Assembly: GCA_947499595.1 (NCBI GenBank)
Contig: CANMOY010000002.1
Coordinates: 344,377-408,376, forward strand
Direction of reading: 5' to 3'
From: an uncultured Mesonia sp.
GTDB taxonomy: Bacteria; Bacteroidota; Bacteroidia; Flavobacteriales; Flavobacteriaceae
DNA: 64,000 bases
In this document: positions 46,118 to 54,339 of the stretch, one piece after another
Position numbering within the stretch: the first letter of the stretch is position 1
How the letters are laid out: each line of letters begins with the position of its first letter
Notes under the pieces: generated by a model
The model's database searches: none
Told to the model about the DNA's origin: nothing
Seen by the model: the letters and a program-made list of their open reading frames with translations, nothing else
Made by a program: the position numbers and the translations under genes

Positions 46118-46642
46118 TTAGCTTCTAGAAGGATAGATACCGTTTAAGGCTATGATAAAATTAAGAGCGAGATAGGGCGGGCGGTTTTCGTGTGCCTTGC
46201 CTTCTCCTGTATCGGTTATTCTTACGGCATCATTTGCCATTTGCGCATCGCTAGTAGTGCTGTAACTACCTCCTTTAGCCCAATAGTTATTGGTAACCTC
46301 GATGGTATTGGCCCCTATGCCATCTAAAGCAGAGGCGTGAGTACTTACGCCGTGGTTATGAGCGGGCATTTCGGAAATGCCTAAAGCTACTTTTTCTTTC
46401 CCACCTTGACTGCCTATGGGGTAATTACTAAGCCCCTGCGCCGTACCAAAACCAAGGGGCATTCTACCACAAAGGTTGGGAAGAGCAAAAGTATTTACAC
46501 CGTCTCCTCCGTATCGTGTTCCTAATAAAGAAAAAAGCGCGGTGTGGTCAGATATATTTAGCATTTGACCGTTGCAAAAAGCCCAGCCAGCAGGTGCGTA
46601 ATCGCCACCAAATAGGCTTATTTGTCCTAAAAAAACATCCAT
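46118..46642 (-). CDS. Phage tail-collar (microcystin-dependent-like) protein
   Basis: From the ATG at 46642 (MDVFLGQISLFGGDYAPAGWAFCNGQ) it has 174 residues. The opening, ISDHTALFSLLGTRYGGDGVNTFALPNLCGRMP and AHNHGV, are the hallmark of MdpB-type tail-collar proteins. The family derives from phage tail fibres, and free-standing bacterial copies are of unclear role, perhaps in extracellular adhesion structures. It sits 4 bases after the upstream 124-residue gene and 27 bases before the giant adhesin. Confidence 0.88.
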   Translation of the reverse strand: MDVFLGQISLFGGDYAPAGWAFCNGQMLNISDHTALFSLLGTRYGGDGVNTFALPNLCGRMPLGFGTAQGLSNYPIGSQGGKEKVALGISEMPAHNHGVSTHASALDGIGANTIEVTNNYWAKGGSYSTTSDAQMANDAVRITDTGEGKAHENRPPYLALNFIIALNGIYPSRS

Positions 46643-46646
46643 AATA

Positions 46647-47021
46647 TTATTGTTTAAGTGATAATTCGGGTAGTTTGATCTGTATTGCTGTACCATTTTT
46701 TACTTGTAAACTAAAACAGCCTAACGCATCTATAGTTAAGTATATATCGCCGTGTTGTTCAAAACGGTAATAAAATTCGGTACTGTGGCAGCGTAATAAA
46801 AGTCCGTAACGCTCAGAAGGAAAAGGATATCCTTTTATCTTTTCTTCGCCTAGATCTAAAAAAAGAACTTCGCCGAGTCCATAAATTTGTAATAAAGCCG
46901 ATTTTAAATCGGGAATACTAGCACTGGTAAAATGATGATTGATGATCCAATCTCTATTGGTGTCGGTATTGATCAAGCGTCCAGAATACCGGTAGTTGTT
47001 TTCGATTTTAATAGTGAACAT
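46647..47021 (-). CDS. First gene of the adhesin operon, unknown function
   Basis: The 124-residue protein (MFTIKIENNYRYSGRLINTDTNRDW...) has no signal peptide and is mixed alpha/beta, ending VKNGTAIQIKLPELSLKQ. I do not recognise it. It is directly upstream of the tail-collar gene with a 4-base spacing. The start fits the position just downstream of the inverted repeat at 47076-47093. Confidence 0.65.
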   Translation of the reverse strand: MFTIKIENNYRYSGRLINTDTNRDWIINHHFTSASIPDLKSALLQIYGLGEVLFLDLGEEKIKGYPFPSERYGLLLRCHSTEFYYRFEQHGDIYLTIDALGCFSLQVKNGTAIQIKLPELSLKQ

Positions 47022-47075
47022 ATTGGGTGTTTTATATTTACCCGTGCAAGTTAGTTTTTAGGTTCAACTTTTGGA

Positions 47076-47093
47076 ATACGTAGCTCTACGTAT
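47076..47093. promoter_or_regulatory. Inverted repeat, candidate response-regulator site
   Basis: ATACGTA-GCTC-TACGTAT, 7-bp arms separated by 4 bases, 55 bases upstream of the first adhesin-operon gene and 93 bases from the stop of the LuxR-type regulator gene. Dyads of this size and spacing fit a LuxR/NarL-type HTH dimer. The link to the adjacent regulator is inferred from proximity. Confidence 0.5.
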
Positions 47094-47185
47094 ATAGGCT
47101 GGAGTCTTTGATCTTATGTTGGTTATAGCGTAAACATTTCCCTGAAAAGGGAATGAAACAGTTCTAGACCAACAAACAACTTTTT

Positions 47186-47806
47186 TTAAAAACTCATTTT
47201 GTTTTGTTTTAACCAAAGTAAGAGGCTGTGGGCTTGAGAGTCTAGATTTAGCTTTTCAATAATATTACTACGGTGTTTTTCTACCGTTCGTTTTGAAATG
47301 AAAAGTTCTTCGGCAATTTGAGCGCTGGTATATTCTTGTTCAATATATTTCAAAATCTTAAGTTCGCTAGCGGTGAGTTTTTCTAGCTGAGGGTTTTGGC
47401 TTGGAATATGAATATTATTTTTTAGGGTAGAACTCTGGTAGGTTTTTTGAGATAAAACCGCATTTAAACAATCATCTAGTTCTTCTAAAGCGGTATCTTT
47501 GGTTAAATACCCTGCAATACAGTGCCCAAGTTCGGCCAGAATGGCTTCTTGTTGATGCAAGGTTAACAAGATGACCTTTACCTTAGTGCCCTGGGCAAAA
47601 ATCGCCTTGGCCACCTCTAAACCGTTTTGTTTGGGCATATCAAAGTCGAGAATAGCGATATGGGGCTGATGTTTTAATATGGCATAATAGGCCGCTATAC
47701 CATCCTGAGCGGTGGCCACCACTTGGTGCCCTTTACTGTTGAGGTAGGCCTGGGTTCCTTTTAGCAATAGCGGGTGATCATCGGCGAGTAAGATACGTAA
47801 GCGCAT
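47186..47806 (-). CDS. NarL/LuxR-type response regulator
   Basis: The 206-residue regulator has a receiver domain (~2-120) with Asp9-Asp10 and phospho-acceptor Asp54 (AILDFDMPKQNG), plus Lys near YLTKD. The GerE/LuxR HTH is at ~140-200 (LTASELKILKYIEQEYTSAQIAEELFISKRTVEKHRSNIIEKL). The start overlaps the stop of the upstream sensor kinase gene (TAATG), giving a kinase-regulator pair. The adjacent surface operon is the natural target to test. Confidence 0.93.
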   Translation of the reverse strand: MRLRILLADDHPLLLKGTQAYLNSKGHQVVATAQDGIAAYYAILKHQPHIAILDFDMPKQNGLEVAKAIFAQGTKVKVILLTLHQQEAILAELGHCIAGYLTKDTALEELDDCLNAVLSQKTYQSSTLKNNIHIPSQNPQLEKLTASELKILKYIEQEYTSAQIAEELFISKRTVEKHRSNIIEKLNLDSQAHSLLLWLKQNKMSF

Positions 47807-49749
47807 TAGTTGGCGTGTTTATTTAGAATTATACTTATATGCGTTCCTTTTTCTCTACTAGAACGTATTTTTAATTTGGCCTCTATTAATACGGCCCGTT
47901 CTTTAAGATTTTTTAAGCCTAAGCTGTCGAGTTTTTGCATCTGTTGGCTAACCTCAAAACCCAGCCCGTTATCTTTTATGCTAAAAATATAAGTTTCTGA
48001 GGTTTCTTGTATGCGTACTTGACAAGCCGAGGCTTGAGAATGTTTCTCTACATTGTTAAGACATTCTTGAATCATCCTAAAAATGAAGATGGCTTTTTCT
48101 TTTTTTAGATTGATGTGTTGGGTTTCAATAAGTGTGGAGTAATAAATACTCGAATTTTTTTGAAAACGCTCTACCGTATGCTTAATCGAAGTAAGTAAGC
48201 CTAGCTTTTCAAATTGAAACGGATGAAGGCGCTGAGACATCGATCTAACTTCTTGTATGCTCTCTTCGAGTAGTTGATGCTCTTGCTGCTTTTTTAACAA
48301 GAGTTTGTTTTTTACCAACAAAAGATTTTGCCCCACGCTGTCGTGTAATTCTCCTGCAATACGTTTGCGCTCATCTTCTAATTGATGTACCAAGTTATGA
48401 GCAAATTCTTTTTGCAGGCGTTCTTTGCGTTGGGCGTACAAGCGTTGTCGCCAAATGTAAAGGAAAACAAATCCGAAAAGGCTAATTATTCCTAATAATA
48501 ATAAACGCTGATTTACAATGCGATTTTTAGCATGCAGCAGTTCAATGGCTTGATTTTTTTGCTTTAAGGCGAGATCTTTTTTCTTGGTTTCAAATTGAGT
48601 TTGCACAAAAGCAAATTGCCTACGCGATGCGGCTACGTTTACCGAGTCTTTTAAATGGGTGTAGCGCTTTAAATAATAAAGGGCCTTAGGGGTTTGTTGA
48701 TTTTCTTCGTAGATGTTGGCCAATAACCAATAAGCACGCGCCAGGTGTTGCCAATCATCTGTATTTTCTAAACTCTCTAGCAAGTCATGAGCCGAAGAAA
48801 TAGCTAAATCTATTTGGTTGTTTACCAAAGCATGCCTGCTTTGTGCCAAGCGATAATAGCTATTTATAAATGGGGTTTGTAATTTGTGTTCGCTAAACTG
48901 AGTTTGGAGCTCTTTAAAATAGCGATTTGCTTTATCTTTCTGTTGGTTGCGGGCATAAATAGCCGTAGCAAAGGTGAGGCTTATCAGCCTAACAATCTCT
49001 TTGATATCGGCTTGGTTGTTTTCTGTTTTTAAGGCTTGCTCGATATGATACAGCTCTTTTTGCGGTTGATTCTGAAAAAAAGCATCGGTAGCAGCTCGTA
49101 AATGGGCCACAGCTTTTACCTGAGCAAAACCAGGCTTTTTAGGCATATTAAAAATAAATTCTCTCTCTTTCGCCGCTTTATCGTATAAAGCAAAACTACT
49201 GAATAAAGTACTCAAACCGCTCTTGGTCCATAACAACATAAGACTATCCTGTTGGTGACTAAAAAGGCTCTCAGCTTTTTGAAAATAGGTTGCGCTTTCG
49301 GTAAAACGGTTCAACCGATTGGTGTTTTCGGCGGCTTTAAGATAAGCATAGCCAAAGGCATACCAACTGGAATCTTGTTCTTTCTCCATATAAGAAATCC
49401 CTTCTTCAAGTATTTGCATCGCCTCTTTGTAATACTGGTTATAAGTAGCCGATTCTGCATAATTAATATAAAAGTTAGCACGTTGTTTGGGGGTTTGGCA
49501 GAACTTGAGGTAGGGTTTAAAATCACGTAATAAACTATAGCTTCTTTGGTGATCGATGGCTTGGTAAATCAGTAAATCACTTAGTGCGTTGAGGTGCACT
49601 AAGGCTTCATCATATTCTTGTTGGTTTAAGGCTTGGTTATAAGCATCTTGAAATTGCTTTGCTTGTAGATTGACTTGCGCAATAGACTGGGCGTCTGCGC
49701 TTATGCCTAAGATAAAATATACAAAAAAAACAAGGTAGTGGTGCTTCAT
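47806..49749 (-). CDS. TPR-containing sensor histidine kinase
   Basis: This 647-residue inner-membrane kinase has a signal peptide (to ISADAQS), a periplasmic TPR-like helical sensor (~30-410), one transmembrane helix at ~417-437 (LLLLGIISLFGFVFLYIW) and a coiled stretch. The HisKA_3 dimerisation domain has the phospho-His in ELHDSVGQNLLLVK (~470). The HATPase domain has IQECLNNVEKHSQAS (N box), IKDNGLGFE and GLKNLKERA. The TPR sensor type is common in Bacteroidota; the ligand is unknown. Confidence 0.93.
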   Translation of the reverse strand: MKHHYLVFFVYFILGISADAQSIAQVNLQAKQFQDAYNQALNQQEYDEALVHLNALSDLLIYQAIDHQRSYSLLRDFKPYLKFCQTPKQRANFYINYAESATYNQYYKEAMQILEEGISYMEKEQDSSWYAFGYAYLKAAENTNRLNRFTESATYFQKAESLFSHQQDSLMLLWTKSGLSTLFSSFALYDKAAKEREFIFNMPKKPGFAQVKAVAHLRAATDAFFQNQPQKELYHIEQALKTENNQADIKEIVRLISLTFATAIYARNQQKDKANRYFKELQTQFSEHKLQTPFINSYYRLAQSRHALVNNQIDLAISSAHDLLESLENTDDWQHLARAYWLLANIYEENQQTPKALYYLKRYTHLKDSVNVAASRRQFAFVQTQFETKKKDLALKQKNQAIELLHAKNRIVNQRLLLLGIISLFGFVFLYIWRQRLYAQRKERLQKEFAHNLVHQLEDERKRIAGELHDSVGQNLLLVKNKLLLKKQQEHQLLEESIQEVRSMSQRLHPFQFEKLGLLTSIKHTVERFQKNSSIYYSTLIETQHINLKKEKAIFIFRMIQECLNNVEKHSQASACQVRIQETSETYIFSIKDNGLGFEVSQQMQKLDSLGLKNLKERAVLIEAKLKIRSSREKGTHISIILNKHAN

Positions 49750-50003
49750 AAAGCTGCTTAGATTTCAAATTTAAGCATTTTTTATTTTTCTACGAGCAAC
49801 AATTATTCTTGTTGCTATACAGGCTTGACTTTGATTTAAAGGCTGTTATAACTATACCAATCACCGGCGAGTAGAATGAATAGGTCTTTTTTTAAATTTT
49901 AGCCCAGTGGCTTCTTAGGTAAAAAATCAATTTACCATTAAAGCATATCCCGAAGCTACATGCTCCTAGTTTGCAGCCTATCAAATCCCTAATATAGGCG
50001 GAG

Positions 50004-50050
50004 TGAGTCCACACTGAGTCCACACTTAGTCCACTAAATAGTGGACTAAG
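50004..50050. repeat. 11-bp direct repeats leading into a 24-bp perfect palindrome
   Basis: TGAGTCCACAC occurs at 50004-50014 and 50015-50025, followed by the variant TTAGTCCACTA. CTTAGTCCACTA and TAGTGGACTAAG (50025-50050) pair perfectly around a 2-base centre. The repeated GAGTCCAC core and dyad suggest a multi-site binding region for a DNA-binding protein; none is identified. Confidence 0.7.
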
Positions 50051-50559
50051 CTATAGGCATAATGCAGACAATATAGACACAAATTGCAGGCATTACGGCT
50101 TTAACCTTGCTTTGATGTGGAGTTGCTTGGCCTAGGCCCTAAGTCTACCCCAATGGGAATCGGACTTAAAAGTTGGGGCAGTTTAAATGCCACTAGGGTT
50201 TAGTAAGCTGATAGTTAAAAAATGAGCTCCCTGAATGGCTAAGCTCAAAAATAAAGTTATATAGCGCTAAATATTAAGGAAGGAAAAAACCTTAGCTTTC
50301 ATCTTAACGGCTTAACACACTTATTAGTTTAAGCACGATAATTATTCAATATTCAAAATTATTTGAAAAGTAAAATCGGCCCAATTAGTTTTTTAAGGAG
50401 GTATAAAATACCTTTTTAAAGTATGGTGTTATGCTAATGCGATAGTTGTGCGTTCCGTTAAATTACCTATACTACTAATCTAACAAGAGGTAATGGATAA
50501 GTACGAGTATTAGCCTATAGACTAAGGATAAAGTCAACAAAATCTTACAAAAAAAGCGA

Positions 50560-50577
50560 GGTGTTCAAAAGAACACC
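50560..50577 (-). terminator. Hairpin with - strand T run
   Basis: GGTGTTC / GAACACC stem with a TTTT loop; on the - strand a run of eight T follows a few bases later. It would end leftward transcripts from the tRNA-like region, if any exist. Confidence 0.6.
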
Positions 50578-50920
50578 CCAGCGATAAATGTTTTACCTGC
50601 ATCGACACCAAATGACGAACACAGGAATTAATTTTGGAGGGTGATGAAGTTTAACATAAAAAGCATACCACAAAAATTATTAACCCTTAAAACCTTAATA
50701 GATCAATGAAATTTGTAAATAGAGTACGCGACAATATTCTTTTATTCGGTTTTTTAAGAAAAATTAACTAGATTTATGGATTCAGAGAAACATAGGGGTA
50801 GAGTAATTCTATTTAATAAGTATTGTGAATAAACGCAATAAAACCTGCTAACCTTCTTATAGATAAGAAAGCAAGGGGAACCAATTAATATAAACTCGAT
50901 TGATAAAATAATAAAATATT

Positions 50921-51067
50921 ATGCCAGTAAAACACACGCCAACCGAAATAATTCATCAAGGTAACAAAGGAGGGAAAACCGCCTGTGGTGAAAATACCAA
51001 TGAGCATCCTAGTCATTGGGTGAATACTAATGAGGGAATAACTTGTAAAAAGGATGGGTGTAAATAA
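50921..51067 (+). CDS. 48-residue ORF with cysteine pairs, possible small zinc-binding protein
   Basis: ATG at 50921 to TAA at 51065-51067. The peptide begins MPVKHTPTEIIHQGNKGGKTACGENTNE, continues HPSHWVNTNEGITCKKDGCK, and has three cysteines and three histidines. The balanced polar composition is unlike random AT-rich DNA. It may be a small zinc-ribbon-like protein; family unknown. It lies just left of the tRNA-like sequence. Confidence 0.45.
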   Translation: MPVKHTPTEIIHQGNKGGKTACGENTNEHPSHWVNTNEGITCKKDGCK

Positions 51068-51078
51068 CTTAATAAATA

Positions 51079-51153
51079 CCTCCCAGTGAGATTTGAACTC
51101 AAAGTCTCCGATTTGGAATAACGGTGCTTTTACCGATTAAGCTATCTGGGAGG
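51079..51153 (-). tRNA. tRNA-like sequence, anticodon TCC if folded (Gly-like), abnormal
   Basis: Read on the - strand the 75 bases start CCTCCCAG and end CTGGGAGG, an acceptor stem of 7-8 bp. A D-arm (GCTT/AAGC with GG in the loop) and a T-arm (TGAG-TTCAAAT-CTCA, the canonical T-loop) are clear. The anticodon stem (CCGTT/ATCGG) has one mismatch, and the 7-base loop ATTCCAA would give TCC. Departures: four bases instead of two between acceptor and D stem, T-stem of 4 clean pairs, T as discriminator, no CCA. It may be a phage/plasmid-type or pseudo tRNA. Confidence 0.55.
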
Positions 51154-51205
51154 TTATTGTACTAGCCTAGTTTTGAGGTGGATTTTAATACTACCTTAGA
51201 TCATC

Positions 51206-51221
51206 GTTTCAATCTAATTTG
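51206..51221 (-). repeat. Half CRISPR-repeat look-alike upstream of cas8b
   Basis: On the - strand it reads CAAATTAGATTGAAAC, matching the 3' half of the array repeat (CAAACTAGGATTGAAAC) with one substitution and one deleted base. The 5' half of the repeat is not present. It lies 82 bases upstream of the cas8b ATG. Confidence 0.4.
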
Positions 51222-51303
51222 TATTAAGAAAAAATAAATTTAGACTAACTTATTTCATACAAAAATGTTTTTACTTTATTTGAAAATATTTAACTAATTG
51301 ATT

Positions 51304-53280
51304 ATGCTGCAAACACTTTTAAAAATAGGCGAATGGCAAAGCCATGGAAAAAGCGAATGGGATCGTTTTCTAGAATTTCCTAAGGCTGACAAAAAAGACA
51401 AGCGCGGAAATTCTCAAAAAAACTATACCCTTCTCATAATTTTTGACTTGGATAAAGAAGAAGCTGTTTTTCATAGTGGCAATCTTAAAGAATTCGAAGT
51501 AAAAGATGTTGAGGAATCTTTAGGAATCAAAATGAAAGGCTCAAATAGTAAGGCGATTTGCGCTGCAGGTATTTCAAAAAGATTGGGAAGAATTTATCAG
51601 GCCTTTTTCGGTAAAGAAGAAGAGAGCGAATCTGGGCAATTAAAAGAAGCCGTCGAATTGTTAGATGTGAAATTATTAGAAAATAATTTTGGTAAAATAA
51701 TAGATGGAATTTTTAAACTGAAAAATTCATTCTTAGAACAAACCACATACGAAACACCTTCCAAATCGGAGGTGGACATCAGGGCTTTAAATGATGAGTT
51801 TGAACTTAATAAGAATGAAAATATTGTGTTTTTAAGTGTTGCCGTGAAAGCTGAAAAATTTGGTTATGATGAGCCAATTTTATTCTCAAAAATACCTGAG
51901 TATAAGAAATTCCTGAAACTATCCTATTTTGGTCAAGAAAAAGAGAAGAATACAACTCAATCTAAACAAAAATTATGTTATGCAAGTGGAGAAATGCAAG
52001 ATGAGGTAAAGGAACTAAATCTTTCTAACCGCTATAGTCTAAACAAGATGTTTGTAACGGAGACGAAAAATTATGCTTCTGTTTTCGACAAAAAGAAATT
52101 TAAATTAAATTATCAAGTTAGCGCGGAAAATCAAAATAAGTTGGATTACGCATCCGAATTTTTACTAAGACAAGGATTTAAAATAACCATAGCCAATATA
52201 GATCACGTAATAGTGCCACAATTTTTACAAACTTCTCAAGTGGATTTAAAGATGGCATTAGAAGGGATTCATAAGAAATCTGATATTCTTTTTAGTCTTA
52301 ACAAATTAAAAGATGTGTCTGAGGACATCCAAGATGAAGTTGAAGAAAATGAAATATTTTGGTTGAATTTTATCGCTTTTGAGTCGGATGGAAAATTCTT
52401 CAAATCCACCGAACTTATAAAAGACGTAAGTAGCTTCCATTTTAACAAAATCTTGCAAACATTTGTTGATATAGACTGGAAATTTCGTGATGCAAACTTT
52501 GTGGATTGGAATTCTGTGATGATGGAATACGATTATGACTCGAAACAGCAAGTTTCCAGACATTTTAATTTCAATTCTCTTTATAAAATAATTCCGCTAC
52601 GTAAGGATAAGGAAAAAAAGAATAAAGCTTTAGAATTATTTAAGACCATACTTGAGAATAGAAATGTTAATAAAGATTTGCTGTATGATTATTTTGTTGA
52701 ATTGATGCTCTGTCATTATTACGAACGGTATGGCAGTTATACAAATGTTCAAAAAAACTCTAAAGATTATTTTTCTTTCACTGTTCGAAACAGTGTTTTT
52801 AAATACCACGCTTTTATTCAATTACTCAATAAATTAAATCTTATCGATATGGAAGAACCAGATAAAACCACCGAAGAGAATTCTAAAAATGATTACGAAG
52901 ACAACATTTTGAATTTTTTCAACGAAATGAAATTTACCAAAGAACAAAAGGCAATGTTCTATTTAGGGCGTATGTTAAACAGGGTTGAATACATTCAAAA
53001 GGGTAAAAATAAAACAGTTATCCAAAAAGTCAATTTTAACGGAATGGACAAAGATGATATTCAACGATTAAGACTTGGGTTGATGGAAAAGGCTAAGCAG
53101 TATAATGCTATGGGCAAAGTAATTTTTACCGATAATAAATTTGGTGAACACTTTAATTTCAATCAGTGGGATTTAAATCCAAAAGAGGCTGTTTTTTTCA
53201 TTTTAACGGGCTATTCCTTTGGGATTGGCGTAAAAGACGCCGAAGCCTTAGAAGAAAATGAAACCGAAATAACAATTTAA
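51304..53280 (+). CDS. cas8b: Type I-B Cascade large subunit Cas8b
   Basis: The ATG at 51304 (MLQTLLKIGEWQ) is preferred to a TTG two codons upstream; about 658 residues. The position directly before cas7 and cas5, the size, and the GEWQSHGKSEWDRFL to NYTLLIIFDLDKEE start fit the Csh1/TM1802-type large subunit of I-B Cascade. It recognises the PAM and holds the R-loop. KLCYASGEM marks the region where the family often has a zinc finger, but only one Cys is present here, so that site looks lost. First gene of the cas operon. Confidence 0.82.
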   Translation: MLQTLLKIGEWQSHGKSEWDRFLEFPKADKKDKRGNSQKNYTLLIIFDLDKEEAVFHSGNLKEFEVKDVEESLGIKMKGSNSKAICAAGISKRLGRIYQAFFGKEEESESGQLKEAVELLDVKLLENNFGKIIDGIFKLKNSFLEQTTYETPSKSEVDIRALNDEFELNKNENIVFLSVAVKAEKFGYDEPILFSKIPEYKKFLKLSYFGQEKEKNTTQSKQKLCYASGEMQDEVKELNLSNRYSLNKMFVTETKNYASVFDKKKFKLNYQVSAENQNKLDYASEFLLRQGFKITIANIDHVIVPQFLQTSQVDLKMALEGIHKKSDILFSLNKLKDVSEDIQDEVEENEIFWLNFIAFESDGKFFKSTELIKDVSSFHFNKILQTFVDIDWKFRDANFVDWNSVMMEYDYDSKQQVSRHFNFNSLYKIIPLRKDKEKKNKALELFKTILENRNVNKDLLYDYFVELMLCHYYERYGSYTNVQKNSKDYFSFTVRNSVFKYHAFIQLLNKLNLIDMEEPDKTTEENSKNDYEDNILNFFNEMKFTKEQKAMFYLGRMLNRVEYIQKGKNKTVIQKVNFNGMDKDDIQRLRLGLMEKAKQYNAMGKVIFTDNKFGEHFNFNQWDLNPKEAVFFILTGYSFGIGVKDAEALEENETEITI

Positions 53281-53301
53281 TCAATTTAAAAATCAATTAT
53301 T

Positions 53302-54312
53302 ATGAATACTATAACCAACTCTTCCGATTTCCTTTTTATTTATGAAGCCAGTCAATGTAATCCCAACGGTGATCCAGACCAAGAAAATAAACCCAGAATG
53401 GATTACGACACCAAAACAAATCTTGTTACCGATACTCGGGTTAAACGTTTTATTAGGGATTATTTGACCGATATTAACGATAACGAAGTTGTTTTCGTGA
53501 ATATGGAAGGTGATTCAAAAGTGAGTGTGGACAGCAAGTTAAAAGCAGTTGTTAAACGAACGGTTGAAAATGAAGGGGAACTAGAAAGGGCTTTTGCGGA
53601 AAATCCTGATTCTTTGAAAGTTTACAAAGATATCGTAGAGAAAGAAAAGGATGCTGAGAAAGTTTGGAAAGTCATTACGGATAAAAAATTTAAGCATAAG
53701 GAGGTAAACTACGAGCTTTTAGCCTATTTGGTTAAGGAAAAATTTATTGATATCAGGATGTTTGGAAGTGCGTTTGCTGTTGGAGGTTTCACCAAGGCTT
53801 ACACCGGTCCAATTCAACTCAATTGGGGCTATTCGTTCAATAAAGTAGAATTGATGGACTCCAGCTCCATAGTAACAATTATGAATGATGACAGCAGTAC
53901 TTTTGGTAAAGATTACCGCGTCCACTACAGTTTATTAGGGTTTAATGGAACCATAAATGCTGCAGCCGCTAAAACAACTGGTCTAACTCCAGATGATGTG
54001 GAGGTTTTTAGAAAATCTATTTGGGAAAGTATCCCTGCATCGCCTACCCGCTCAAAACTTAATCAATATCCAAAACTATATCTTGAAATCATATACAATG
54101 AGGGCGTATCCAATGGTCAATTTGGGGATTTACGAAACTATGTAGAAACCAATCCCCAAGATAATATTAGTGACAAGCAAGTTCGAAGGTTTAAGGATTT
54201 GGATATCGATTTAAGCGCTTTAAAAAAATTGATTACAGAGGATAAAAATGGAGATCAAAAAATAAAAGATATCATCGTTAAGACTTCTGCTGACTTCAAT
54301 TTTTCCCTGTAA
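53302..54312 (+). CDS. cas7: Cas7 (Csh2-type) backbone subunit
   Basis: The 336-residue protein begins NSSDFLFIYEASQCNPNGDPDQENKPRMDYDTKTNLVTDTRVKRFIRDYL, the clear signature of Csh2-type Cas7. IDIRMFGSAFAVGGFTKAYTGPIQLNWGYSF and SPTRSKLNQYPKLYLEIIYNEG are further family segments. It forms the helical backbone along crRNA. Starts 21 bases after cas8b. Confidence 0.95.
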   Translation: MNTITNSSDFLFIYEASQCNPNGDPDQENKPRMDYDTKTNLVTDTRVKRFIRDYLTDINDNEVVFVNMEGDSKVSVDSKLKAVVKRTVENEGELERAFAENPDSLKVYKDIVEKEKDAEKVWKVITDKKFKHKEVNYELLAYLVKEKFIDIRMFGSAFAVGGFTKAYTGPIQLNWGYSFNKVELMDSSSIVTIMNDDSSTFGKDYRVHYSLLGFNGTINAAAAKTTGLTPDDVEVFRKSIWESIPASPTRSKLNQYPKLYLEIIYNEGVSNGQFGDLRNYVETNPQDNISDKQVRRFKDLDIDLSALKKLITEDKNGDQKIKDIIVKTSADFNFSL

Positions 54313-54339
54313 CAAAAGTTTCATCTTAAACCTACTGTT

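Larger units (their letters stand above)
49750..51303. other. 1.5-kb gene-poor region between the kinase and cas8b
   Basis: Apart from the short features listed separately (direct repeats and palindrome 50004-50050, hairpin at 50560, 48-residue ORF at 50921, tRNA-like sequence at 51079, half repeat at 51206), no gene longer than 60 codons is convincing. It is AT-rich with long stretches of low complexity. Confidence 0.6.

Noticed and set aside
51158..51194. Second repeat-like word (AAACTAGG on the - strand) near the half CRISPR repeat
   Set aside because: Only 8 bases match and the spacing would leave an 11-base spacer; most likely chance.
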